Notes: a model not told the origin generated them from the sequence alone. Counted from the stretch's first letter, positions 1-7,284 are shown. The stretch is 41,046 bases of DNA from JAWLBW01 sp041687475 (GCA_041687475.1 JAWLBW010000004.1:1-41046), one strand, 5' to 3'. Made by a program: numbers and translations.

Positions 1-511
1 GCCTGACGACGCGCGCCACGTCTTCTTCGGTAAGGGCGCCCGCCAGTGCCTGGCTGATGTCGTGCAGAATCTGCAGGTCGTGCAGGGTGCGGGCCTTTTC
101 GCGCTGTTCGGTTACCTCGCGAACCGTGACGACGAGAAACCGCTTTCCGCTCTGGGTCTGCCAGGGATGAATGTCGTCAATCCAGTACCGGATGCGCGAT
201 TCCTCGCCAGGGTCGGCCGATGGAGAAATTCCTTCGAGGGGAATTCCCAGAATCGGTTTTCCCGTTGTGAGTACCCGGCGAGCAAGCTCTTCGAGTCTCA
301 GCGTATCGGGATAGTCGGGCAGCACCTCGCTGAAGCGCTTGCCCAGATGCCTCTCGGCCGGAAGTCCGTTTGCCGCGGCAAGAATGTCGTTGACGTGGCG
401 GTAGCGAAGTTCATTGTCGAGCACGGCGATGCCCACCGGCGTCGAGGCAACGAGCATGTCGATCAGCGACAGCAGGTTTTCGGTATCGGCATCGCCCAGG
501 AGTTGCTTCAT
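1..511 (-). CDS. PAS/GAF sensor protein, N-terminal part (runs off the left edge)
   Basis: Reading leftward from an ATG at 511 there is an open frame to the window edge, at least 170 residues. Residues about 12-135 look like a PAS domain (MLVASTPVGIAVLDNELRYR, then RIRYWIDDIHPW and FLVVTVREVTEQ, the usual PAS core and PAC end). The following LHDLQILHDISQALAGALTE resembles the linker and first helix of a GAF domain. The C-terminus, which would show a kinase, cyclase or other output, lies outside the window. It is the last visible gene of the leftward signalling operon, 82 nt after the stop of the roadblock-like gene. The ribosome-binding site is weak, but no better in-frame start exists. A cytosolic sensor or histidine kinase is the likely role; the PAS assignment is firm and the output is unknown. 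Confidence 0.8.
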   Translation of the reverse strand, partial: MKQLLGDADTENLLSLIDMLVASTPVGIAVLDNELRYRHVNDILAAANGLPAERHLGKRFSEVLPDYPDTLRLEELARRVLTTGKPILGIPLEGISPSADPGEESRIRYWIDDIHPWQTQSGKRFLVVTVREVTEQREKARTLHDLQILHDISQALAGALTEEDVARVVR

Positions 512-593
512 GCGACATCAGGGGTAAAAGAAAAGCCTAGCACCTTTCCCTACCGGCAACAATGCACTGCCGCTGAAGTCGGCGGGCGATTTC

Positions 594-1184
594 TCAGCCC
601 GCAATAAGTTTCGAAAGCGCGCCCTCGATGTGTTTCCTGAGCCTGTCGGCCAAGGGGGCTTCGCCGTAGGCGCCCAGAGTCAGGGTGGTATCGTCGGCAG
701 TCGGTACACTGAAGCCGTTCAGCCAGCTGCCGTTCAGGCCGATGCATACCGTCGGCAGCGGCGCACCGTTTTCGGGCAGATGCGCCGCCTGCGAGAGGGC
801 GCCGAGCAATCGTGCCCCGACGGCTTCTGCCTCTTCGGCGCCGAGTTCGCCCACAGCCGTCACGACCAGGCCCTGCCCGTCGATGAGAAAGGCCGAATGC
901 GCGTTCGTAAGCTGCAGGGTCCAGCGAAGCAGGCTCTCCCAGGAATCGGGGCCGTAATCGCCGGCATGCAGGTCGGGTTCGACCAGGCCGGGGGCGATGT
1001 CGGTGCCGCTTTCGGCAAGGCGGGAACCGTACTTGACACCGGTCGCACGGAACCCGGTGTAGGTGGCGGGGGCGCTCTCGGCCTCGCCGCCCGACTGCCC
1101 GGTGTGCTCATCGGGACGCAGGCGACGGCTGAGTGCGGCAGCCTGCTTGAGGTCCGGCGATTCAGAGAAGTTGGCGTTCTTCAT
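594..1184 (-). CDS. Roadblock/LC7-like protein with N-terminal extension
   Basis: A 196-aa protein. The first 80 or so residues are polar and low in order (SGGEAESAPATYTG). Residues about 85-190 have the pattern of a roadblock/LC7 (MglB-like) domain: HSAFLIDGQGLVVTAVGELG, then AVGARLLGALSQAA, then DDTTLTLGAYGEAPLADRLR. Such proteins usually dimerise and serve as regulators or scaffolds for small GTPases or other NTPases. The gene starts inside the 3' end of the ParA-like gene (23-nt overlap), so the two are probably translationally coupled and may interact. An AAGGAG lies about 12 nt before the ATG. It is more divergent than the second roadblock gene at 3715-4080, so the fold call is moderate. 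Confidence 0.7.
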   Translation of the reverse strand: MKNANFSESPDLKQAAALSRRLRPDEHTGQSGGEAESAPATYTGFRATGVKYGSRLAESGTDIAPGLVEPDLHAGDYGPDSWESLLRWTLQLTNAHSAFLIDGQGLVVTAVGELGAEEAEAVGARLLGALSQAAHLPENGAPLPTVCIGLNGSWLNGFSVPTADDTTLTLGAYGEAPLADRLRKHIEGALSKLIAG

Positions 1185-1974
1185 TGCTTTCGGGCTCCTT
1201 CGTCTTTGTCAGCCGCAGAACTGTGTTTTCAACTTCGGCCGCAAGCATGTCGAAACGGCGTGCCTCCGGCGAAGGTCGACCGCCGAGAAAGGCTACCGGC
1301 AAGCCCTTGCGGCTGGCCTCTGCGAAGATTTCGGCTCGGGGTATGGCGGTGTCGAGAACCCCCGAGAAGCCGCTCCACAAGTCGCCCAGCACGGCCAGCG
1401 AGTTGTCTTTGTGCTTTTCGACCATGGTGGGCAGAATGCCGGCCAGCTGCAGCGCGGGGTTTTCATTCGACTGCACGTGCTCAATGACGCGCAGCGCCTG
1501 CGATACCGATCGCAGGGTAAGCGATTCGGCCTGAAAGACCAGCAGGGCGAAGTGCGACGCCCGCAGGGCGGCGCGGGTAACCATGCCCACACCCGCAGGT
1601 GTGTCGACGATGACGTAGTCGAAACCTTCTTCAACGCCGGCCAGTGCCTCGGCGAGCGTACCCGGTTGAAAGAGCGCCTGCTCGTATTCGCAGTAGTCGA
1701 CGGGGTCGAGGCGTCCGCGCGTGAGCATCGAAAGGGTGTCGAGCTTTGTCGGGGTAACGGCCTGTTTCGGCTCAATTTCGCCCATGAGCAGCTCGGCCAA
1801 CCCGCCGAAGGCCGTGTCGCCGCGGGCCAGTGAGAGTCCGATGCCCCCCTGCGGGTCGAGGTCGACGAGCAGGGTGCGCCGATTGCGTTCGGCGAGGGCG
1901 ACGGCCAGATTCAACGAAACCGTCGTCTTGCCGACGCCGCCTTTCTGGCTGGTGATGCAGATGCGAGTCGTCAT
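1162..1974 (-). CDS. ParA/MinD-family P-loop ATPase
   Basis: A 270-aa protein with the deviant Walker A motif KGGVGKTT at residues 11-18, switch I region DLDPQGG near 38-44 and Walker B-like YVIVDTPAGVG near 120-130. These define the ParA/MinD/CpsD superfamily. There is no N-terminal DNA-binding extension, so this is a type Ib-like or orphan ParA. No parB or parS-like site was seen nearby, which argues against chromosome partitioning. Placement between a response regulator (3-nt gap upstream) and a roadblock-like gene (overlap downstream) suggests ATP-driven positioning or control of a signalling complex, as with ParA-like proteins that place chemotaxis arrays. That role is inference; the family call is secure. 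Confidence 0.92.
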   Translation of the reverse strand: MTTRICITSQKGGVGKTTVSLNLAVALAERNRRTLLVDLDPQGGIGLSLARGDTAFGGLAELLMGEIEPKQAVTPTKLDTLSMLTRGRLDPVDYCEYEQALFQPGTLAEALAGVEEGFDYVIVDTPAGVGMVTRAALRASHFALLVFQAESLTLRSVSQALRVIEHVQSNENPALQLAGILPTMVEKHKDNSLAVLGDLWSGFSGVLDTAIPRAEIFAEASRKGLPVAFLGGRPSPEARRFDMLAAEVENTVLRLTKTKEPESNEERQLL

Positions 1975-1977
1975 GCG

Positions 1978-2940
1978 TTATCCTGCCTCGGGCTCGGATT
2001 TGCCGAAGCCCATTTCGCGCAGGCGGGCCAGGTTGGCCTCGAGTTTTCTGTCGTCGGGCCGCAGGGCCGCCGCGCGGGTGAAGATTTCGTAGGCCTGCTC
2101 ATGGTCTTTGTCGAGCAGCGCTTTCACGCCCTCGTCCCAGAGTGCCTCATATTCGTCGGCGTCTTCGACCTGCTCGGCTTCGACCAACTGCGCGTCTTCG
2201 AGCTGCAAATCGGTGAGCAGGTCGATTCCGTCTTCGGCGTCGCCGTGTCGGCCGTCGTCGTTCCAGCCTTCTTCGTCGGTCTGCCGGGCCGCCTCCATCA
2301 AGAGCTCTTCCCAGTTTCCCTGAATGGTGCGCGAGCCCTCGGGTTCCTTGAGCGCGTGACATGCGACATTGCCCTTCATGGAGAAGGCAATACGACGAAA
2401 GGCGTCCCACCCCAGCCCCGCATCGTCTTCGGCCGACCATACCTCGCCCTGCACGATTTGAATGCGGGCGGTCGGTTTGCCTTGTCGATGAACTTCGATG
2501 GATACCGAATGCCGTCCCAGACAGGCCAACTGCAGGTAGTCGATGGCGCCGAAGGGGGCCGCCTCTTCGCCCTCGCCTGCCGAACCGGTCTTGTCCGAAA
2601 CGATGCGACGCAGCTCCTGCAGCGATATCGGTTTCTCGTAAACCTCGACATTGGCGTGGCGGGGAATCTGCGATCCGTAGGCTTTCAGGTACGCCGAAAT
2701 GTAGACCAGGGGCACCCTGATGTTCCGGCTTCCCAGTTCACCCAGCATTTCGATGCCGGAGCGGTCGGGCAGGTCTATGTCGGAAAGAATGAGGTTCGGT
2801 CGAAGACCGCCGTCGAGCAGGCGCAGTGCCTCTTCGACCGTGCCGGCTTCTGCCAGCTCGATGCCCGGCAGCTTCTGCAGGCCCCGCACCATCGATTCGC
2901 GCAGCGTGGCCTCGTCTTCGAGTATGAGTACGAGCGGCAT
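1978..2940 (-). CDS. Response regulator: REC + PATAN/DUF4388 + C-terminal TPR-like region
   Basis: A 320-aa protein starting at the ATG at 2940 (MPLVLILEDEATLRES), preceded by GAGGAAAAAG. A longer frame to 3009 exists but adds a non-conserved leader. Residues 1-120 form a receiver domain with acidic residues E8/D9, phosphoacceptor D54 (LSDIDLPD) and the late YEKP lysine. Residues about 135-230 resemble the PATAN/DUF4388 domain of PatA-like proteins (FGAIDYLQLACLGRHSV, RIQIVQGEVWSAEDD). After an acidic linker there is a TPR-like helical pair (ALLDKDHEQAYEIFTRAAAL). There is no DNA-binding output, so it probably acts through protein contacts. The obvious partner is the histidine kinase of the same operon. 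Gaps of 8 nt upstream and 3 nt downstream support co-transcription. Confidence 0.88.
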   Translation of the reverse strand: MPLVLILEDEATLRESMVRGLQKLPGIELAEAGTVEEALRLLDGGLRPNLILSDIDLPDRSGIEMLGELGSRNIRVPLVYISAYLKAYGSQIPRHANVEVYEKPISLQELRRIVSDKTGSAGEGEEAAPFGAIDYLQLACLGRHSVSIEVHRQGKPTARIQIVQGEVWSAEDDAGLGWDAFRRIAFSMKGNVACHALKEPEGSRTIQGNWEELLMEAARQTDEEGWNDDGRHGDAEDGIDLLTDLQLEDAQLVEAEQVEDADEYEALWDEGVKALLDKDHEQAYEIFTRAAALRPDDRKLEANLARLREMGFGKSEPEAG

Positions 2941-2948
2941 CTTTTTCC

Positions 2949-3704
2949 TCAGGCAGGCAGGGTGAACGAGGTCGGAAGAAGATCGGTTCCGCATTCGAGA
3001 TTTTCGCACCAGTCGACGAACCTACCGATCATTTCGGGACCTTTGAACATGGCCCCGTGCTGGGGGGCGATGATATCGACGTCAAGGGCGCGCACCATGG
3101 ATGCCCAGGCCCGCATGGCGCGGTTCGAGGCCATGTAGCGCTTGTGAAAGCCTTCCATATACTGAATGTGCGAGTCGAAATCGTTGACCCAGACATAGTC
3201 CATGCCCAGCGAAGCGCCCAGATCGCCGGAGTAAAGAATGCGCGAAACCGGGTCGTATACCTGAAAGTTGCCCGCCGAGTGCAGGAAATGGGCCGGTACG
3301 ATGATCAGTTCCGCGCCATCGAGCTGAAGGCGCATGCCTTCGTCGGCGATGGGCTTCAGGCGGTCTATGACCAGGTGATCGAGGCCGAAGTGCGGTACGA
3401 AGCGAATCCACAGCGACGAGACATAGGCCGTGGCGTCGGTGGTCATGAGCCAGCCGTTGGCGGCGGCCACGATGTCGGGATCCTGGTGAGACAGAAAGAT
3501 GTATTCGAGACGGGCCTTGCCCAGGTGCGCATTGGTTTCGGATATCGCCTTGTTGTAGACCTTGTGGCCGCCCGGGTCTAGAATCATGCCCGCGTTGCCG
3601 TGAATGATCAGGTGCTGGTTGGCCTGCACCGCCTGGGCGTGACCGAAATCTTCGAGAAGAATGTTCTTGTGAACGCCGTTGTCGAACAGAATTGTGGTTG
3701 GCAT
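2949..3704 (-). CDS. Flavodiiron-like MBL-fold diiron protein (ODP type, no flavodoxin domain)
   Basis: A 251-aa metallo-beta-lactamase-fold protein. The likely metal ligands follow the flavodiiron order: H73-x-D75-x-D77 (SHQDPD), H142 (LHSAGN), D161 (YSGDLGA) and H216 (PQHGAMF). It ends after the MBL domain, so it has no flavodoxin or rubredoxin domain for electron supply. That matches the stand-alone oxygen-binding diiron (ODP) proteins known from chemotaxis operons, for example in Treponema, rather than a respiratory O2/NO reductase. Canonical flavodiiron enzymes have HxExD where this has HxDxD. The position between a roadblock gene and the response regulator, with gaps of only 8-10 nt, suggests a diiron O2 or NO sensor feeding the two-component system. 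Family call strong, sensing role inferred. Confidence 0.85.
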   Translation of the reverse strand: MPTTILFDNGVHKNILLEDFGHAQAVQANQHLIIHGNAGMILDPGGHKVYNKAISETNAHLGKARLEYIFLSHQDPDIVAAANGWLMTTDATAYVSSLWIRFVPHFGLDHLVIDRLKPIADEGMRLQLDGAELIIVPAHFLHSAGNFQVYDPVSRILYSGDLGASLGMDYVWVNDFDSHIQYMEGFHKRYMASNRAMRAWASMVRALDVDIIAPQHGAMFKGPEMIGRFVDWCENLECGTDLLPTSFTLPA

Positions 3705-3714
3705 GGGCTTGCTC

Positions 3715-4080
3715 TCAGAGAATGTGTGCGATTTCGGACACGGCCTTCTTCATGTCGAGGAAAATAAGGCCGAGCTTGGCGTCATGGGTGGTGAGTACGA
3801 GCAAGAGGGTGCCGGCCGAGGCATTGCTCATCACTACATATCCGTTGTCGCCCTTGATGAGAACCTGCTCGAGCGAGCCCCGGCCCAGCTCCATGGCGGC
3901 GCGGGTTCCCAGGCTGAGCAGGGTCGCGCTCATTCCGGCCACGCGAACTTCTTCGATATGTTGGGGAAGGGCGCTGGCAATGACCAGGCCGTCTTCCGAA
4001 ATGACCGCGGCCGCCTCGATGTCGGGAGTTCCCGACTGCAGCGCCCGCAGTGTGCGATTGAGGTCGTCGATACGTGACAT
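3715..4080 (-). CDS. Roadblock/LC7 domain protein (MglB-like)
   Basis: A 121-aa single-domain protein. The start is the ATG at 4080 (MSRIDDLNRTLRALQSG), preceded by AAGGAGAGACCCA; the longer open frame is not conserved-looking. The sequence follows the roadblock/LC7 pattern: IEAAAVISEDGLVIASALP, VAGMSATLLSLGTRAAMELG, EQVLIKGDNGYVVM, TLLLVLTTHDAKLGLIFLDM. Such proteins dimerise and in MglB form act as GAPs for the Ras-like GTPase MglA, but no MglA homologue is present here. Within this operon the possible NTPase partner is the ParA-like protein. It lies 26 nt after the histidine kinase and 10 nt before the diiron protein. Confidence 0.88.
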   Translation of the reverse strand: MSRIDDLNRTLRALQSGTPDIEAAAVISEDGLVIASALPQHIEEVRVAGMSATLLSLGTRAAMELGRGSLEQVLIKGDNGYVVMSNASAGTLLLVLTTHDAKLGLIFLDMKKAVSEIAHIL

Positions 4081-4106
4081 TGGGTCTCTCCTTGGAACGC
4101 TGGCCG

Positions 4107-5210
4107 TCAGGGCATGGCCGCAGGATCGATGGGCAGGTGCACGGTTACCTTTGTACCCTTGCCCTTGGTTGATTCGATGGTCAGGGTGCCGCCCGCCTTT
4201 TCGGTTACCAGGCGGCAAAGGGCCAGCCCGATACCGCTGCCGTTTGATTTGGTGGTGTAGAAGAGCTCGCGACACCGTTCAAGAACTTCGGGCGACATGC
4301 CGCTTCCGGTGTCGACGACTTCCAGCTCGAGCACGGCTCCCTGCTTCAGAGCGGCCCTGAGGTTGATGCGATCGCCCGCGCGGCAGGCGTGTATGGCATT
4401 GTTGACGAGGTTGAAGGCGATCGCACGAATGACCCCGGCCGAAAACGGAAGCAGCGGCAGGGTCTCGATGTGCGAGCCGCCCGCAATGCCCTTGGAGTTC
4501 ATCTGGGGTTCGAGTATCCGGCAGACTTCGTGCAGCGCATAGTCGACCGCCTCGAAGCGAAGGCTACGCAGGTCGCCGCTGGCAAGGCCGATTCCATCGA
4601 GGTTGAGCTTCATGCGGCGCGTTTCGCCGAGAATGGCATGCAGCTGACGTTGTACTTCGCCGGCGGGTACCTCTTCGAGCAGTACCTCGACGGCCGTGGT
4701 GATGGCGGCGAGCGGATTTTTCAGCTCATGCAGAATCGACGGCATGGTATCGCCGACGGCGGCAAGCAGAAGAAGACGATTGCGCTCTTCGGCCAGGGCT
4801 TCGAACGCGGTTACATCCTGAAAGATCAGGGTTTGAAATTCGGCGTCGGGCTCGCCGCCGTCGAAACGGAAGGGCGACACGCTGAATCCCAGTTTGAGGC
4901 GTTCCCGGTTCGGGCGTTCGTAGCCGCAACGAAATCGATGCCCGTCTTCAGACGGCTCGGCGTCGTGCCAGAATTCGGGTGCGGCTTCGGGTACGACCGT
5001 GGCAAGCGGCTCGCCCAGCATGGCGTCGGCCGACTGGCCGAGCAGGGCCACCGCGCGGGGATTCGCGTATACGATACTTGCGCTGCGATCGATAACGATA
5101 ACGGCGGCCGTTAACGTATCGAGCAGCCGAATGGCGAATGCGACGTCGGGGCCGGCCGCTGTGGCCAGGCGCATTGCCGTTGTCTGGGGAGCGGATCGCG
5201 CGTTTTCCAT
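4107..5210 (-). CDS. PAS-domain histidine kinase
   Basis: A 367-aa cytosolic histidine kinase with no membrane segment. The preferred start is the ATG at 5210 (MENARSAPQT); the upstream extension of the open frame is Arg/Pro-rich and unlike coding sequence. Residues about 25-140 form a PAS domain (LDTLTAAVIVIDRSASIVYA, ending TLIFQDVTAFEALAEERN). The dimerisation helix carries the H-box histidine H161 (ILHELKNPLAAI). The HATPase domain has the N box FNLVNNAIHA, G1 VVDTGSGMS and G2 SGIGLAL. It is the first gene of the leftward operon, so its promoter should lie in 5211-5446, where I see no clear consensus. Likely partner: the REC-PATAN regulator at 1978-2940. Confidence 0.92.
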   Translation of the reverse strand: MENARSAPQTTAMRLATAAGPDVAFAIRLLDTLTAAVIVIDRSASIVYANPRAVALLGQSADAMLGEPLATVVPEAAPEFWHDAEPSEDGHRFRCGYERPNRERLKLGFSVSPFRFDGGEPDAEFQTLIFQDVTAFEALAEERNRLLLLAAVGDTMPSILHELKNPLAAITTAVEVLLEEVPAGEVQRQLHAILGETRRMKLNLDGIGLASGDLRSLRFEAVDYALHEVCRILEPQMNSKGIAGGSHIETLPLLPFSAGVIRAIAFNLVNNAIHACRAGDRINLRAALKQGAVLELEVVDTGSGMSPEVLERCRELFYTTKSNGSGIGLALCRLVTEKAGGTLTIESTKGKGTKVTVHLPIDPAAMP

Positions 5211-5446
5211 TGCTCTGGGCGAGGAGCAAGAAGCGTGCCCTTGCCCGCAAGCCCGGCGGTTTTCACGGGAATTCCTCTCGGCAGGCCGATACGTGACGGA
5301 ACGGAGCGTTTCGATGCGTGACAGGTGTAGGGTGCGGATACGGTGGGGCGGTGCGAACCAATACACCAAGGCGGGCGTCACGGGTGGCTGGAAAGCCCCT
5401 CGGGCGCCCGGCAAAACGCCGAGCGCCGTTTATCGGGGGCCGAGCG

Positions 5447-5605
5447 TTATCGTTCTTCACGCCCGATAGGGGCCTCGGGCTTCTCGCTTGAAGATGTGGC
5501 AGATGTCGTACCGGGCGAACTTCCGGCCGGTTGCGGAAACTTTTCGTAATTCAGTGTTTCAGGTTGCCTGATGGTGGCCCGCTTGACCCGTCTTCGCTGA
5601 GACAT
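5447..5605 (-). CDS. Small basic protein of unknown function (52 aa)
   Basis: A 52-residue frame from the ATG at 5605 to a TAA at 5447-5449, preceded by a perfect AGGAGG (5613-5618) seven nt before the ATG, one of the best ribosome-binding sites in the window. The N-terminus is strongly basic (MSQRRRVKRATIRQPE). The rest is Pro/Ser/Thr-rich and probably disordered (PAGSSPGTTSATSSSEKPEA). I see no signal peptide, Cys or known motif. It sits alone between the alpha/beta hydrolase (113 nt upstream) and the histidine kinase operon. It is supported mainly by the ribosome-binding site and the clean frame. Function unknown. Confidence 0.55.
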   Translation of the reverse strand: MSQRRRVKRATIRQPETLNYEKFPQPAGSSPGTTSATSSSEKPEAPIGREER

Positions 5606-5718
5606 TCCTTAACCTCCTGTCTGCATACCTCAATCCTACCATGGGTAGATGATTTCGCCGTGCTTGACGGGCGACTGCCAAAGCGCACCATCTTCTTCGG
5701 TGATCGCTGAGACGGGGC

Positions 5719-6519
5719 TCAGTCTGTGTTGCGAAGAAAAGCTTCAAGGCATGCCCCGACCTGCTCGGGCTCTTCTTCATGGGGCCAGTGTCCTGCGTCG
5801 GAGATTTCGCAGGCTTCGGCTTGGGGAAGGGCTTCCTTCCACCTGGCGAGGTAACCCGGGCCGAAAGCCTTATCCTTCATGCCCCATAGCAGGAGCGTGG
5901 GTATTTGATTCAACGCCGCTCGCTTTTCCCACAGCCGCGCATAGTGGGCGCGAGAGCCCGACAGCGACCGTGCGAGGGCCCAGAGTACCTTCTCGCGACC
6001 CGCCGTATCGGGAAAAACTGACAGATACTGTGCGTGAAGAGCCGGGGTAAGCTTCCGCCGATCGCCGTAGAACGAGGGCATGAGCATACGTTGCGACGCA
6101 TTCAGTCGGCGGTACAGGAAGCGCCCGAACCCGCTTGCCGCCATGCGCGCACTGCGAAACAGGCTTTTGTCGTCGTCGAGCGGCCACATCCACGTATTCA
6201 GCAGCGCCATTCGTATGACGCGGCGTTTCGAATCCAGCGCCAGCGGAAGGCCGATGGGCCCGCCGAAGTCGTGCGCCACGAGGGTGAGCGCAGACAGGTT
6301 CAAGGCGTCGACGAAGCGTGCGAGTCGTCTTGCATGGGCTTCAGGCCTGTAGTCGGCGCCCAACGGACGCTCGGAAAGACCGAAGCCGAGGTGGTCGACG
6401 GCAATGCATCGGTAACCCTTACTGAGGCGAGCAATGAGGTGGCGGTACTCGAAAGACCATGTGGGCGTTCCGTGAACGAAAAGAATGGTCGGACCCCGGC
6501 CTTCATCGACGTAGTGCAT
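5719..6519 (-). CDS. Alpha/beta hydrolase, haloalkane dehalogenase-like (5' end probably frameshifted)
   Basis: A 266-aa frame with the haloalkane dehalogenase/epoxide hydrolase layout: HGTPTWSFEYR (oxyanion region), AVDHLGFGLSERP, nucleophile Asp in LVAHDFGGPIG, and catalytic His in SDAGHWPHEEEPEQV. The halide-binding Trp usual after the nucleophile (HDWG) is Phe here, so dehalogenation should not be assumed. The frame from the first ATG at 6519 lacks the conserved N-terminus, but the in-frame sequence upstream (PPWLDRAAWPHPARYLTVDE) is clearly homologous and has no start codon. A well-placed ATG with GGAG lies at 6605-6607 in another frame. Deleting one G from the G5 run at 6581-6585 would join them. 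The gene is divergent from a MarR regulator and probably controlled by it. Confidence 0.85.
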   Translation of the reverse strand: MHYVDEGRGPTILFVHGTPTWSFEYRHLIARLSKGYRCIAVDHLGFGLSERPLGADYRPEAHARRLARFVDALNLSALTLVAHDFGGPIGLPLALDSKRRVIRMALLNTWMWPLDDDKSLFRSARMAASGFGRFLYRRLNASQRMLMPSFYGDRRKLTPALHAQYLSVFPDTAGREKVLWALARSLSGSRAHYARLWEKRAALNQIPTLLLWGMKDKAFGPGYLARWKEALPQAEACEISDAGHWPHEEEPEQVGACLEAFLRNTD

Positions 6520-6607
6520 TCGACCTTCGTCGACGGTAAGGTACCGGGCGGGGTGGGGCCAGGCCGCGCGGTCGAGCCATGGGGGCGTAGATGATGGATG
6601 CTTCCAT
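6520..6607 (-). other. Probable missing 5' end of the alpha/beta hydrolase (out of frame by one base)
   Basis: From the ATG at 6607 (GGAG at 6616-6619, 8-nt spacing) the frame begins MEASIIYAP. It leaves the hydrolase frame at the G5 run 6581-6585 (C5 on the coding strand). Removing one base of that run gives MEASIIYAPWLDRAAWP and then continues in frame into the hydrolase. The distance from 6607 to the stop is 889 nt, one base more than a multiple of three. A sequencing or assembly error in the homopolymer is the simplest explanation; a true frameshift mutation is the alternative. Confidence 0.6.
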
Positions 6608-6632
6608 CTGATTCTCTCCGTGGATGGTCAAG

Positions 6633-6691
6633 TTTACTTTACCTTCTGGAAGTAAAGCATGCTTGTCTAAATGAGTAAAGTAGGCTTTACT
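6633..6691. promoter_or_regulatory. Repeated GTAAAG/CTTTAC half-sites, likely MarR operators
   Basis: The gap between the divergent hydrolase and MarR genes carries two inverted pairs. One is a perfect 7-bp arm pair AGTAAAG (6674-6680)-TAGG-CTTTACT (6685-6691), 7 nt before the MarR ATG. The other is CTTTAC (6637-6642) with GTAAAG (6652-6657). A further TTTAC lies at 6633-6637. Four copies of one hexamer in 55 bp at a divergent MarR promoter is typical of autoregulatory operators. The exact promoters are not clear. Confidence 0.6.
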
Positions 6692-6698
6692 GAAAAAC

Positions 6699-7193
6699 AT
6701 GGGAAGCGTGAAAACAAGGCAGCTTGAACGTCTGGCCGAAGCAAAGCAGGCAAGTGCGGCTCAGCTGCTGCTGAAGTGTGCCCGCCTGCTGAACGAAGAG
6801 GCCATGCGCAGAGTCAACGCCGGAGGGCGTGGGCTCGTGATGCGTCCCGCGCACGCGGCGCTCATTCCCCACATCGAATTCGAGGGAAGTCGCATTACCG
6901 ATATCGCCGGCAGGGCCGGAGTTACGAAGCAAGCCGTGGGCCAGGTCGTCGACGAGATGGAGCAGGAGGGGTTGGTTGAACGACTGCCCGACCCGCACGA
7001 CCGCAGGGCGAAGCTGGTACGGTTCACGGGGCGAGGTGCCGAGGCAATCTTCTACGGTCTTTCGGTGCTCGGTGAAATTGAAAGGGAGCTGGAGCGCGAG
7101 GTGGGGCGTACGCACGTGCGTGCCCTGTCTGCCGCTCTTTCGGCCATTCTACCCGTGCTCGAGGGCATGCAGCCTTCCGACGAGCAGCGTTGA
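6699..7193 (+). CDS. MarR-family transcriptional regulator
   Basis: A 164-aa winged-helix regulator. Residues about 40-105 hold the DNA-binding domain: MRPAHAALIPHIEFEGSRIT, recognition region AGVTKQAVGQVVDEMEQEGL, then the wing VERLPDPHDRRAKLVRFTGR, the usual MarR wing. The N- and C-terminal helices are the dimerisation region (LLKCARLLNEEAM; LGEIERELEREVG). It is divergent from the alpha/beta hydrolase with repeated GTAAAG/CTTTAC half-sites between them, so it probably represses itself and the hydrolase. The ligand cannot be told from sequence. The start lacks a clear ribosome-binding site; a GTG nine nt downstream is an alternative. Confidence 0.9.
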   Translation: MGSVKTRQLERLAEAKQASAAQLLLKCARLLNEEAMRRVNAGGRGLVMRPAHAALIPHIEFEGSRITDIAGRAGVTKQAVGQVVDEMEQEGLVERLPDPHDRRAKLVRFTGRGAEAIFYGLSVLGEIERELEREVGRTHVRALSAALSAILPVLEGMQPSDEQR

Positions 7194-7284
7194 AGAAGAG
7201 AAAAAGGGGTGGCGGCTTGCGCCGTTCTTTTGTGGGCGTACACTGAATCGGCAGCCTTTTTCCGCTGCGCAGGAGCGTGTTGTC

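Noticed and set aside
1162..1974. Plasmid or chromosome partition locus
   Set aside because: No parB gene and no parS-like sites beside the ParA-like gene; the context is a signalling operon.
2101..3138. 345-aa open frame on the plus strand
   Set aside because: Antisense to the response regulator; no motif and no ribosome-binding site.
5559..5780. 73-aa minus-strand frame
   Set aside because: It overlaps both the hydrolase end and the better-supported 52-aa gene in another frame, and it is Arg-rich without a start signal.
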